A stretch of 64,000 nucleotides of DNA from NCBI GenBank assembly GCA_004348925.1, contig RCMX01000002.1, positions 44,046-108,045 of the forward strand, written 5' to 3'. The notes below the pieces were generated by a model. The model searched no databases and was not told where the DNA came from. It saw only the letters and a list, made by a program, of their open reading frames with translations. Of this stretch, positions 7,324 to 15,306 are shown one piece after another. A program made the translations under genes and the position numbers. Within the stretch, counting starts at the first letter, position 1, and every line of letters starts with the position of its first letter. The stretch comes from Actinomycetota bacterium. Its GTDB lineage: Bacteria; Actinomycetota; Coriobacteriia; Anaerosomatales; Anaerosomataceae.

Positions 7324-8730
7324 GTGTCGCACGCGATCGCCCATGAAGCACGGCCCACGGGCCGGCGCGCGTGGCGGTATCTCGCGCTCGCAGGGGCAAT
7401 CGTCCTCGCCTCGGCGCTTGCGGCGTTCCTCTCATTCGCGGGGGTGCAGTGGCCGACCGCGGGCGTGCTCTTGTCGGGCACGATAGCGGTCACACTCGCG
7501 GCTGTGGCGCTGGCGAGTCCGCGCAGCGGTCTCGTGCTCCTGCTCATGGCGATCCCGCTTTTCGACTTCGCGACGCTCGGTCCGCCGAGCGCACCGTTCA
7601 CTGCCGCACACGTGTTGCTCGGCGGAACGATCCTCGGCTGGCTCGCCAGGGTGGTTCGGGACCGCTCCACGGCGCTTCCGGCTTTCACGCCGCTTCTCGG
7701 TGGGCTCGGACTGCTGGTGGTCGCCGGCCTCGGTTCGCTCATCGCATCGCTTGCACCCGCGACGACGGCCTTCAACACGTTCCGGCTTCTCGCGCTCTTC
7801 CTCCTCGCGATGGTGGTGATGTGGCGTGCATCTACCCCCGAAGGGGCGTTCTCGCTCGTGCGTCTGCTGGTGTGGGTCGCGGTCGCGCTCGTGGGCGTCG
7901 AGGCGGTGCAGTACCTACTGCCCGGTCTCGGCGTCGGAAGGATCGCTACGCAGGGCCTCGAATCGACTGCGTTGCTCGTTCGGCCGGCGGCGTTCTTCCT
8001 CGACCCCAACTTCCTCGCCGGCTACCTCTCGGCCGCAGCGCTTGCGTGTGGAGCGATGCTCGTGCGTGCGCGTTCGTGGCATGAAGGGCTCGTGTGGGCC
8101 GTGCCGGGTGCCATCACGGCTGCCGGCATGCTCGTGACGTTCTCCCGAACCGCCTGGGTCGGTTTCGCGGTCGGCGCGGTGCTCGTGCTTCTCACAGCTC
8201 CTGCCGAGAGGCGCAAGAAGCTCATCATCGTCGCTGTCGTCATCGCTGTCGCGGCGGTGCCGTTCCTGCCGTCGTCGATCACCGCGAGAGTCGCCACGAT
8301 CTTCGAGCCCCAAGCGAGCGGCTCGCTCTCCACCCGCTATCTCATGGTGGTCTCGAGCGTTCAGATGCTCGGCCAGTACTGGCTCGGGGGCACCGGTCTC
8401 GGCGGGTTCGAGCTGGCGTATCCGCCGTATCGGCAACCGGGTTCGCTCGCTCGGATCCTCCACCCGCACCAGCTGTTCCTGGCACTGTGGGTCGAGATGG
8501 GGCTGCTCGGCTTGCTTGCGGAGCTCGTCATTGTGGCGGGCATCGCGATCGCGTGGCGTCGGGTGCACCTGCGCGGGTATCCGGGCGTGAGCGCAGCGGT
8601 GCTCGCCGGCTCCGTCGCTTTGGTCGTCGAGTCGTTCTTCCAGTACTATCTGTACTTCGAGTACCTCTGGCTGTTCCTGGCGCTTCTGGCAGCCGTATCG
8701 GTCCATCGCAGGGAGGTCCCCGGTGCCTGA
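7324..8730 (+). CDS. O-antigen ligase / Wzy-like membrane protein (copy A)
   Basis: This 468-residue integral membrane protein has about 11-12 hydrophobic segments. In the large loop it has a SFSRTAWVG-type stretch and the GGTGLGGFE...HPHQLFLALWVEMGLLG signature of the O-antigen ligase/polymerase family (Wzy_C). Such proteins join or polymerise lipid-linked glycans on the outer face of the membrane. The GTG start is used. It overlaps the next gene by 8 bases. A close paralogue is encoded at 53172-54554, also followed by a Wzz-like gene. The glycan it handles is unknown. Confidence 0.8.
   Translation: MSHAIAHEARPTGRRAWRYLALAGAIVLASALAAFLSFAGVQWPTAGVLLSGTIAVTLAAVALASPRSGLVLLLMAIPLFDFATLGPPSAPFTAAHVLLGGTILGWLARVVRDRSTALPAFTPLLGGLGLLVVAGLGSLIASLAPATTAFNTFRLLALFLLAMVVMWRASTPEGAFSLVRLLVWVAVALVGVEAVQYLLPGLGVGRIATQGLESTALLVRPAAFFLDPNFLAGYLSAAALACGAMLVRARSWHEGLVWAVPGAITAAGMLVTFSRTAWVGFAVGAVLVLLTAPAERRKKLIIVAVVIAVAAVPFLPSSITARVATIFEPQASGSLSTRYLMVVSSVQMLGQYWLGGTGLGGFELAYPPYRQPGSLARILHPHQLFLALWVEMGLLGLLAELVIVAGIAIAWRRVHLRGYPGVSAAVLAGSVALVVESFFQYYLYFEYLWLFLALLAAVSVHRREVPGA
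8633..8676 (+). repeat. 44-base exact match to 54451-54494 (copy 1)
   Basis: The segment encoding FFQYYLYFEYLWLF near the C-terminus of ligase copy A is identical base for base with 54451-54494 in copy B. Other parts of the two genes have diverged to moderate protein similarity. Gene conversion or strong constraint could explain the match. Confidence 0.9.
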
Positions 8731-9493
8731 CAATGCCCATCCCACGTTTCTGGAAGCGGTCCGCCGCGAGTGGTGGATCCCCGTCGTTGTGATGGTGCTT
8801 GCCGGCGGGATCGCGCTCGGCATCGCATCGGCGAATCCTGAGCCGCTGTACGAAGGGCGCGCCGTGATCGTCATCGACGCGCCGACGCTCTCGAAGTTCC
8901 CCGACCTTCCCAAGCCGGATGCCATGATCCGGGAGGTCACGAGCGCAGAATTCTCATCCGAGGTGGCAAGCCGCGCGGTCGTGCCGAGCGAGACGGTGGC
9001 CGCCGGGCTTCGGGCGTCGACTCGAGATGACCCGCAGAGCCAGCTTATCGTTACATTCGAATCGCCGGACGAAACCTTGGCTTCACGAGTCGCCACGATC
9101 GCGGCCGGCTATGCGGCCGAGCGTGCCGGTGTTATCGGCGGCAAAGAGATCTGGGAGTTGCAGCGTCGTGTGAGCGAGACCCAGCGAGCGCTCAAAGAGG
9201 TGCTGAAGATCAGCTCCGAGGCCGGTCGCAACGCGGACGAGGCGTTCAAGCTGGCGGCAGCGGGCACGCAGTGGGAGATGCGCATGCGCCTTTACGAAGA
9301 CACGCTCGCACTTCGCACGCTCCGCAACGCCTACTACTACAATGGAAACGTGAAGGCACCCGATATCTCGCCGGTGCGTCGGCGGGGCGCTACCATCGCC
9401 GGGGCGCTCGTCTTCGGTCTCGTGCTCGGGCTCGTGATCGCGGTCTTCCGCGAGGCGTTGCTGTTGCGACCGCCCAGGTCGCATGCCGTGTGA
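8723..9493 (+). CDS. Wzz-like chain-length determinant (copy A)
   Basis: The 256-residue protein has one transmembrane helix near residues 19-36, a long extracytoplasmic part with a helical stretch at about 140-190, and a second helix near the C-terminus (about 225-243). This is the two-helix topology of Wzz / polysaccharide co-polymerase proteins. It overlaps the ligase gene upstream, and the same pair recurs at 53172-55290. It probably controls chain length or assembly of the polymer made by its partner. It has no attached tyrosine-kinase domain. Confidence 0.7.
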   Translation: MPDNAHPTFLEAVRREWWIPVVVMVLAGGIALGIASANPEPLYEGRAVIVIDAPTLSKFPDLPKPDAMIREVTSAEFSSEVASRAVVPSETVAAGLRASTRDDPQSQLIVTFESPDETLASRVATIAAGYAAERAGVIGGKEIWELQRRVSETQRALKEVLKISSEAGRNADEAFKLAAAGTQWEMRMRLYEDTLALRTLRNAYYYNGNVKAPDISPVRRRGATIAGALVFGLVLGLVIAVFREALLLRPPRSHAV

Positions 9494-9512
9494 GGAAGCG
9501 GCGTCGCTGCCC

Positions 9513-9543
9513 TTGACGTGAACGTCCGTTATCTGGGAACAAT
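9513..9543 (+). promoter_or_regulatory. Weak candidate promoter for the phosphoesterase-cpgS operon
   Basis: TTGACG at 9513-9518 is a good -35, but the best -10 (AACAAT, 9538-9543) is 19 bases away and poor. The 109-base gap after the Wzz-like gene makes a new transcription start plausible. Confidence 0.3.
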
Positions 9544-9602
9544 AGGGATGTCCCCGATTCCCACCGCTTGTTCCACGGTTGTCTCTGCGACCGGAGGATT
9601 CC

Positions 9603-10394
9603 ATGAGCGACGTCAAGCCACTCGTAATCGCGCAGGTCTCCGATCTGCACTGCGGCTCGCGGTACCACATACCGAGTCTCGCCACCCGCGTCGTCGATGA
9701 GGTGAACGACCTCGATCCTGACGTGCTTGTGGTGACAGGCGACCTCACCGACATGGGCTTCCGGCAGGAGTTCAAGGCGGCGCGTAGCCTGATCTCGCGC
9801 ATGGCCGTCGAACAGGCGATGGTGCTGCTCGGCAATCATGACGCACGCAACGTCGGCGACATGCACTTCGAGGAGCTCTTCGGCGCGCGTTCGACGGAAC
9901 TGCGATTGCCCGGGGTGCGGATTCTCGGGCTCGACTCCTCGGAGCCGGACCTCGATGGCGGTCGCGTCGGCCGCGAGCGGTATCGCTGGATCGAGGAGCG
10001 CTTCTCGGATCCAGACGAGTTCAAGATCGTCTGCCTGCATCACCACCTCCTTCCCGTGCCGGGTACCGGCCGCGAGCGCAACATCGTTTTTGACGCAGGC
10101 GACCTGCTGCGGGTGCTCACCTCAAGCGGGTGCGACATGGTTCTGTGCGGGCACAAGCACGTGCCGCATGTGTGGCGCCTGGAGAGCATGGTCGTCGTGA
10201 ATGCAGGCACCGCATGCACGCATCGGCTTCGTGGCAACACCCAGGCCTCGTACAACATCATCGAGATCTACCCGGACCGCGTGCGCGTCGTGCTCAAGCA
10301 CCCGTTCGGCGACCCGGAGCCGGTCGCGGATTTCGAGCGATCACCGCGGCGTGAGTGCGTCTGGCATCCCGCATCGGGAGGTGACCCGAGATGA
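9603..10394 (+). CDS. Calcineurin-like metallophosphoesterase
   Basis: The 263-residue protein has the full metal-binding set of the family: SDLHCG, TGDLTD, LGNHDA, a histidine-rich CLHHHLL, and CGHKHVPH near the end. It therefore hydrolyses a phosphomono- or diester. A GGAGG lies 6 bases before the chosen ATG. Its last codons overlap the start of the cyclic-2,3-diphosphoglycerate synthetase gene (ATGA), so the two are translationally coupled. That context suggests a role in turnover of a phosphoglycerate compound, but related proteins also act on cyclic nucleotides or lipids, so the substrate is unproven. Confidence 0.85.
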   Translation: MSDVKPLVIAQVSDLHCGSRYHIPSLATRVVDEVNDLDPDVLVVTGDLTDMGFRQEFKAARSLISRMAVEQAMVLLGNHDARNVGDMHFEELFGARSTELRLPGVRILGLDSSEPDLDGGRVGRERYRWIEERFSDPDEFKIVCLHHHLLPVPGTGRERNIVFDAGDLLRVLTSSGCDMVLCGHKHVPHVWRLESMVVVNAGTACTHRLRGNTQASYNIIEIYPDRVRVVLKHPFGDPEPVADFERSPRRECVWHPASGGDPR

Positions 10395-11731
10395 GCACGG
10401 TGGTCGCTCTCATCGACGGCGAGCACTATCCGCCTGTCGTTCGGGCCGCGCTCAGTGCGCTCGCCGCTGAATTCGACATCGTCACCGCCGCTTTTATCGG
10501 TGGTACCGAGAAGGTGGACGCATCGGATCCCGACATCTACGGGGTCCCGGTGGTCTTCGCATCCACAGCCGAGGAGGCCCTGCGCACCGCGATAGCGCGG
10601 TACAGCCCGCACGCGGTCGTCGACCTCTCGGACGAGCCGGTCGTGAGCGCGGCCGAGCGGTTCCGCCTCGCGTCGATAGCGCTCGGGGCGGGCGTCTCAT
10701 ACCGCGGCGCCGACTTCCTCTTCACACCACCATGCCCGAAGCTCGACTTGCGCACGCCGACGCTTGCAGTCGTCGGGACCGGGAAGCGAGTGGGGAAGAC
10801 GGGGTTCTCGGCATACGTGGCGAGGTATCTGAAAGCCAAAGGACAGCGCGTCGTCGTGCTGGCGATGGGCCGGGGCGGCCCTGCCGAGCCCGAGCTGATC
10901 CGCGGCGACGAGATAGAGCTCTCCACCGAGGACCTTCTGGCGCTTGCGGCGCAGGGCAAACACGCGTCCTCGGACAACTACGAGGACGCCGTGATGAGTC
11001 GCGTTGCAACGGTCGGTTGCCGACGCTGCGGCGGCGGCATGGCGGGCGACACCTTCTTCAGCAACGTGCCCGAGGGCGCACGGCTGGCTGACGGTCTGGG
11101 CATGGATCTTGTGATGCTCGAGGGGTCGGGCGCCGCGATTCCGCCGGTTGCCGCCGACGCGACGATCCTGGTGATCGGCGCTGGCCAGGGTCCCGGCTAC
11201 GTGCGGGATTACTTCGGTCCCTTCCGGCTCGAGCGCGCCGATGCCGTCGTGCTCACCGGTGCCGAGGAACCCGTTGCTTCCGCCGCCCAGGTCGAGGCGA
11301 TGCTCGCCGCTATCGCCATTCAGCGCCCTGACCTTCCGGTGGCGACGGTCGGGTTCCGGCCGGCGCCGCTGCACTCTGTTGCCGGGAAGCGCGTGTTCTT
11401 CGCGACGACGGCCCCGGCAGCGCTTCTGCCCAGACTCGTCCGTCACCTGGAGGCCGAGCATGGCTGCATCGTGATCGCGGCGAGTCCGCATCTCTCGAAC
11501 CGCGCGTTGCTACGCGCAGATCTTGACGCTGCTGCAGGCACCTTCGATGTCTTGCTGAGCGAGCTGAAGGCCGCCGCGATCGACGTGGTCGCGGCTGCCG
11601 GCGTGCAGGCGGGAGTGCCCACGGTGCTGTGCGACAACGTTCCGGTGGCGCTCGGGGGACTGCCCGTTGACGACCTTATCGACATGTCAGCAGATCTCGC
11701 GCTCCGGCGCGGGAGTCCGAGGAGTGATTGA
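10391..11731 (+). CDS. cpgS: Cyclic 2,3-diphosphoglycerate synthetase homologue
   Basis: The 446-residue protein matches the archaeal enzyme that closes 2,3-diphosphoglycerate to the cyclic anhydride (cDPG) with ATP. Visible features are an N-terminal domain (about 1-115), then a P-loop GTGKRVGKT at 129-137 opening a nucleotide-binding domain, a CRRCGGG motif near residue 215, and a conserved GAGQGPGYVRDYFGP stretch. Known members are from methanogens such as Methanothermus fervidus. The assignment is strengthened by the next gene, 2-phosphoglycerate kinase, which makes the substrate; the two overlap by one base (TGATG). Activity in this organism is inferred. Confidence 0.82.
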   Translation: MSTVVALIDGEHYPPVVRAALSALAAEFDIVTAAFIGGTEKVDASDPDIYGVPVVFASTAEEALRTAIARYSPHAVVDLSDEPVVSAAERFRLASIALGAGVSYRGADFLFTPPCPKLDLRTPTLAVVGTGKRVGKTGFSAYVARYLKAKGQRVVVLAMGRGGPAEPELIRGDEIELSTEDLLALAAQGKHASSDNYEDAVMSRVATVGCRRCGGGMAGDTFFSNVPEGARLADGLGMDLVMLEGSGAAIPPVAADATILVIGAGQGPGYVRDYFGPFRLERADAVVLTGAEEPVASAAQVEAMLAAIAIQRPDLPVATVGFRPAPLHSVAGKRVFFATTAPAALLPRLVRHLEAEHGCIVIAASPHLSNRALLRADLDAAAGTFDVLLSELKAAAIDVVAAAGVQAGVPTVLCDNVPVALGGLPVDDLIDMSADLALRRGSPRSD

Positions 11732-12681
11732 TGCCGACGGCGAACCCCCCGATCCTCATCAAGGATGAGAAGCACGGGCTTCCGTACAGCAAGGGTCTGA
11801 TGGCGCAGTCGTTCACCGCAACCGGTCTGTCGCCAGCCCGTGCATACCTCGCGGCACAGCGCATCCAGGATGAGATGCGCGAACGTGACCTTCGAGAGGT
11901 ATCGCTTGAAGAGATCCAATCGATGGCGGTGGCGGTCCTTGAGGAGCAGGCTGGCCCCGAGTTCGCCCGCCGCTACATGAAGCTACGGGAGCTCGCGAGC
12001 CTGGATCGGCCGCTTGTGATTCTCATCGGCGGCACCACCGGAGTCGGCAAGTCCACGATTGCTACGGAGATCGCCCATCGCCTCGGTATCACCCGGATTG
12101 TCTCTACCGATTCCATTCGAGAGGTGATGCGTGGTATCTTTACGCGGGACCTCATGCCAGCGATCTACGAAAGCTCGTTCAACGCGTGGCGCGGACTGAG
12201 GGTACCCGTCCCCCACGGTGCGAATCCCGTCATCGTCGGCTTCCGCGAGCAGACCGCCGCCGTTATCACCGGCATCAGGTCGCTCATCGAGCGGGCATCG
12301 GTCGAAGGCGAGAGTCTCGTCATCGAGGGCGTTCACATGGTTCCGGGCTACATCGAGCCTTCCCAGTTCAAGAACGCGTCCGTCGTTCAGATGCTGGTGA
12401 CGGTCGATGACGAAGAGGCCCACCGGAGCCACTTCTACATCAGGGAAGTCCAAACGGACGGCACACGTCCGTTTGAAAAGTACCGGGCGAACTTCGGGAA
12501 CATCCGGCTCCTTGGAAGGTACATCGAGGATCTGGCCGTGGAGCATGGAGTCCCGATCGTCCACAGTCACCAACTCGACCGAACGGTCGCCGAGGTGCTC
12601 GAGCTCGTCGTCAACGCGGCTATCCGCGGAGAGGACCGGACAGCGTCGTCGCAGATGGATCCTGCGACGGAAGGAGAGTAG
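11731..12681 (+). CDS. pgk2: 2-phosphoglycerate kinase
   Basis: The enzyme phosphorylates 2-phosphoglycerate to 2,3-diphosphoglycerate. The 316-residue protein has an N-terminal ATP-cone-like domain (about 8-85) followed by a P-loop kinase domain with GGTTGVGKST at 100-109, the architecture of the methanogen enzyme. The ATG overlapping the cpgS stop was chosen over a TTG one codon earlier; GAGGAG lies 7 bases before it. With cpgS it supplies both steps from 2-phosphoglycerate to cyclic 2,3-diphosphoglycerate. The ATP cone suggests nucleotide control. Confidence 0.85.
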   Translation: MPTANPPILIKDEKHGLPYSKGLMAQSFTATGLSPARAYLAAQRIQDEMRERDLREVSLEEIQSMAVAVLEEQAGPEFARRYMKLRELASLDRPLVILIGGTTGVGKSTIATEIAHRLGITRIVSTDSIREVMRGIFTRDLMPAIYESSFNAWRGLRVPVPHGANPVIVGFREQTAAVITGIRSLIERASVEGESLVIEGVHMVPGYIEPSQFKNASVVQMLVTVDDEEAHRSHFYIREVQTDGTRPFEKYRANFGNIRLLGRYIEDLAVEHGVPIVHSHQLDRTVAEVLELVVNAAIRGEDRTASSQMDPATEGE

Positions 12682-12687
12682 TCGTAC

Positions 12688-13350
12688 ATGAAGTTCTTCC
12701 TGGACACTGCGAACATCGCCGAGATCGAAGAGGCCGCAAGCTGGGGTGTGCTTGCAGGTGTGACCACCAACCCCACGCTCTACGCCCGCGAGGGCGGCAA
12801 GCTCGCCGACTTCCACGGTCACCTGAAGCGCATCTGCGACATCGTGGACGGCCCGGTGAGCGGCGAGACCGTGGGCCTCAAGCGCGATGAGATCGTGCGA
12901 GAGGGCCTTGAGCTCGCCGAGATCGCTCCGAATCTCGTCGTGAAAGTCCCGACGATGCCCGAGGGGTTGGCTGCCACCAAGGCGCTCTTCGACAAGGGCA
13001 TCAAGGTGAACATGACACTCTGCTTCACGGTCCCGCAGGCGATTCTTGCTGCTCGGTCCGGTGCGGCGTACGTGTCTCCGTTCGTGGGCCGGTTCGATGA
13101 CATCTCCGAGGACGGCATCGATCAGCTCGAGCAGGTCGTCGCCGCCCTGAGCAACTACGACTTCGGCCACCAGGTCGAGGTCATCGCCGCTTCGATCCGC
13201 AGCGCGAACCACGTGACGAAGGCAGCCCTCATGGGCGCCGACATCGCCACCGTGCCGTTCAACGTGCTGGAGAAGCTGGTGAAGCATCCTTTGACCGATA
13301 GGGGCCTGGATTCCTTCCTGGCCGACTGGGAGAAAGTGAAGAACGCATGA
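12688..13350 (+). CDS. tal: Transaldolase, TalC/MipB type
   Basis: This 220-residue single-domain aldolase forms a Schiff base through Lys86 (LVVKVPTM). Glu60 and the Phe in VSPFVGRFD are the residues of true transaldolases; fructose-6-phosphate aldolase has Gln and Tyr there, so pentose-phosphate transaldolase is favoured. It sits 6 bases after the kinase gene and its stop overlaps the rho start (ATGA). The order tal-rho-rpmE is also found in Bacillus subtilis, which supports the call. Confidence 0.92.
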   Translation: MKFFLDTANIAEIEEAASWGVLAGVTTNPTLYAREGGKLADFHGHLKRICDIVDGPVSGETVGLKRDEIVREGLELAEIAPNLVVKVPTMPEGLAATKALFDKGIKVNMTLCFTVPQAILAARSGAAYVSPFVGRFDDISEDGIDQLEQVVAALSNYDFGHQVEVIAASIRSANHVTKAALMGADIATVPFNVLEKLVKHPLTDRGLDSFLADWEKVKNA

Positions 13351-14696
13351 GTGCTCGTCCACGCAAGCGCGGCCGCCGCGGCGGTGCCCCGCAGTCCGAG
13401 GTAGCACCCTCGATCACCAAAGAAGAGCTCGCTGCCAAGACCGTGCCGGAATTGCGGCAGATGGCCGCGGAGATCGACCTCGACGTCAAGGCACTCAAGA
13501 AGAAGGACGAGATCGTCGAGGCCGTCTACGAGGCGAAGGTCAAAGCCGAGGGATTCATCGATATCGTCGGCATCCTCGACGTCCTGCCCGAGGGGTACGG
13601 ATTCATCCGTACGTCCGGCTACCTGCCAGGCGACCACGACGTGTACTGCTCGATGTCGCAGGTTCGCCGCTTCGAGCTACGGCGTGGCGACCTGATCAAA
13701 GGTCAGGTGCGCCCACCCAAGGAGTCCGAGAAGTATCCGGCGCTCCTCAAGGTGAGCGCGATAAACGGTCTTGAGCCCGAGGCCGCCAAGCATCGCAAGA
13801 ACTTCAAGGACCTCACACCGGTCTACCCTGACGATCGTCTCCGTCTGGAGCACGGCCCGCAGTTCATGACGGTCCGCGTCATCGACCTCGTGGCGCCGAT
13901 CGGCAAGGGCCAGCGCGGTCTCATCGTGTCGCCGCCGAAGGCCGGCAAGACGACGGTCCTCAAGGATATCGCCGCTGCCATCAGTGCGAACAACCCCGAG
14001 GTCTACCTCATGTGCCTCCTCGTGGACGAGCGTCCCGAGGAAGTCACCGATATGGAGCGCTCCATCCACGGCGAGGTCGTTTCCTCCACCTTCGACATGC
14101 CTTCCGAGAACCACATCGCCGTCGCCGAGCTCGTCATGGAGCGCGCGAAGCGCCTCGTCGAGAGCGGCTACGACGTCGTGATCCTGCTCGATTCGATCAC
14201 GCGACTCGCGCGTGCGTACAACCTCGCCACTCCCGCCTCGGGACGCATCCTGTCAGGTGGTGTCGACTCGACGGCGCTGTACCCGCCGAAGAAGTTCTTC
14301 GGCGCGGCGCGCAATATCGAGCACGGAGGCTCGCTCACGATCCTCGCCACCGCGCTCGTCGATACCGGCTCCAAGATGGACGAGGTCATCTTCGAGGAGT
14401 TCAAGGGCACCGGCAACATGGAGCTGCGTCTCGACCGCGGTATGGCCGATCGCCGGATCTTCCCGGCGATCGACGTCGTCACCTCGGGTACCCGCAAGGA
14501 GGAGCTCATCCTCGATCCGATGGAGGCGCCGTTCGTCTGGGGCCTGCGCAGGATCCTTCACGGTGTCGATTCCTCGGAGCGTGCGCTCGATATGCTCATC
14601 AAGGGCCTCAAGCAGACGCAGTCTAACACGGAGTTCCTCACCAAGATGGCACGCAAGGCCGAGGACAAGCGCAATACCAACGGGATCGACCTGTAA
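13347..14696 (+). CDS. rho: Transcription termination factor Rho
   Basis: Rho is the hexameric RNA helicase that ends transcripts lacking intrinsic terminators. The 449-residue protein has a basic N-terminus (RPRKRGRRGG), a Rho N-terminal helical domain at about 24-66, an RNA-binding cold-shock-like domain with GYGFIRTSGYLPG, and an ATPase domain with Walker A PPKAGKTT and Walker B VVILLDSITRL. It lacks the long arginine- and asparagine-rich insert of many actinobacterial Rho proteins. Many genes in this window end without a T-run hairpin, so Rho is probably heavily used. Confidence 0.97.
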   Translation: MSARPRKRGRRGGAPQSEVAPSITKEELAAKTVPELRQMAAEIDLDVKALKKKDEIVEAVYEAKVKAEGFIDIVGILDVLPEGYGFIRTSGYLPGDHDVYCSMSQVRRFELRRGDLIKGQVRPPKESEKYPALLKVSAINGLEPEAAKHRKNFKDLTPVYPDDRLRLEHGPQFMTVRVIDLVAPIGKGQRGLIVSPPKAGKTTVLKDIAAAISANNPEVYLMCLLVDERPEEVTDMERSIHGEVVSSTFDMPSENHIAVAELVMERAKRLVESGYDVVILLDSITRLARAYNLATPASGRILSGGVDSTALYPPKKFFGAARNIEHGGSLTILATALVDTGSKMDEVIFEEFKGTGNMELRLDRGMADRRIFPAIDVVTSGTRKEELILDPMEAPFVWGLRRILHGVDSSERALDMLIKGLKQTQSNTEFLTKMARKAEDKRNTNGIDL

Positions 14697-14711
14697 AGCA
14701 CGTGACGTAGA

Positions 14712-14740
14712 TTGCCCGCGGGACACCGAGGTGTTATCCT
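14712..14740 (+). promoter_or_regulatory. rpmE promoter
   Basis: TTGCCC (14712-14717) and TATCCT (14735-14740) are separated by exactly 17 bases, and the -10 is extended by TGT. Initiation near 14747 gives a leader of about 53 bases. Confidence 0.65.
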
Positions 14741-14755
14741 AGCCCGGCTGTCCCG

Positions 14756-14778
14756 GCGCCTGGTCGGAAACCAGGCGC
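14756..14778 (+). promoter_or_regulatory. Hairpin in the rpmE leader
   Basis: GCGCCTGG (14756-14763) and CCAGGCGC (14771-14778) form an 8-base-pair stem with a 7-base loop, ending 6 bases before the GGAGGTG ribosome-binding site. It lies after the predicted start of transcription, so it may tune L31 translation rather than terminate rho transcripts. Confidence 0.5.
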
Positions 14779-14799
14779 ATATTCGGAGGTGAACCGGAA

Positions 14800-15207
14800 G
14801 TGCGTAACGATATCCACCCGGAGTACGTCGACTCCAAGGTGACGTGTTCTTGCGGGAACACGTTCATGACCAAGTCGACCAAGCCGGAGCTGCACGTCGA
14901 ACTCTGCAACATGTGCCACCCGTTCTACACCGGCCAGCAGAAGTTCGTCGATACCGGTGGCCGCGTCCAGCGGTTCTCGGATAAGTTCGGCAACGCTGCC
15001 GCGGCCGTCATGGAGCGGGAAGCTGCGGACAAGGAAGCGCGCCGCAAGGCCGCCGAGGAAGCAGCTGCAAAGCTCAAGGCCGAGCGCGACGCACGTGCCG
15101 CCGACAAGGCGTCCAAAGCTGCGAAGTTCGAGGTCACCGAGGCCGTCAAGAGCGGCGATGCCTCTGCGGATGCCACCGAGGCTCCCGCCGAGGAGTCGGC
15201 TGAGTAG
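14800..15207 (+). CDS. rpmE: Ribosomal protein L31 with a C-terminal extension
   Basis: The first 66 or so residues are a zinc-type L31: Cys16, Cys18, Cys36 and Cys39 are present, with HPEYV and the [18 protein letters not shown] core. Typical L31 is about 70 residues, but this one has 135. The extra 65 or so are an Ala/Lys/Glu-rich, highly charged and probably helical tail ending EAPAEESAE. The GTG start follows GGAGGTG closely. The gene lies between rho and prfA as in other actinobacteria. Confidence 0.95.
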   Translation: MRNDIHPEYVDSKVTCSCGNTFMTKSTKPELHVELCNMCHPFYTGQQKFVDTGGRVQRFSDKFGNAAAAVMEREAADKEARRKAAEEAAAKLKAERDARAADKASKAAKFEVTEAVKSGDASADATEAPAEESAE

Positions 15208-15223
15208 TCGCGGCACCAACCAC

Positions 15224-15257
15224 TGTTATGATGAGGAGGCGAGCTTGCTCGCCTCCT
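15224..15257 (+). promoter_or_regulatory. Extended -10 for thyX followed at once by a hairpin
   Basis: TGTTATGAT (15224-15232) is an extended -10 box. Directly after it, 15234-15244 and 15247-15257 form a perfect 11-base-pair stem with a TT centre. The hairpin can end rpmE transcripts, and RNA started at this promoter (near 15239) would begin inside it. There is no T-run. Confidence 0.5.
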
Positions 15258-15306
15258 TCGTCGTAGAGACGGGACTCCCGTTCCGTCAGGCACCTGGAAG
15301 GGCACC

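Noticed and set aside
12688-13350. Fructose-6-phosphate aldolase instead of transaldolase
   Set aside because: Glu60 and the Phe in VSPFVGR are transaldolase residues; the aldolase has Gln and Tyr. The tal-rho-rpmE order also favours transaldolase.
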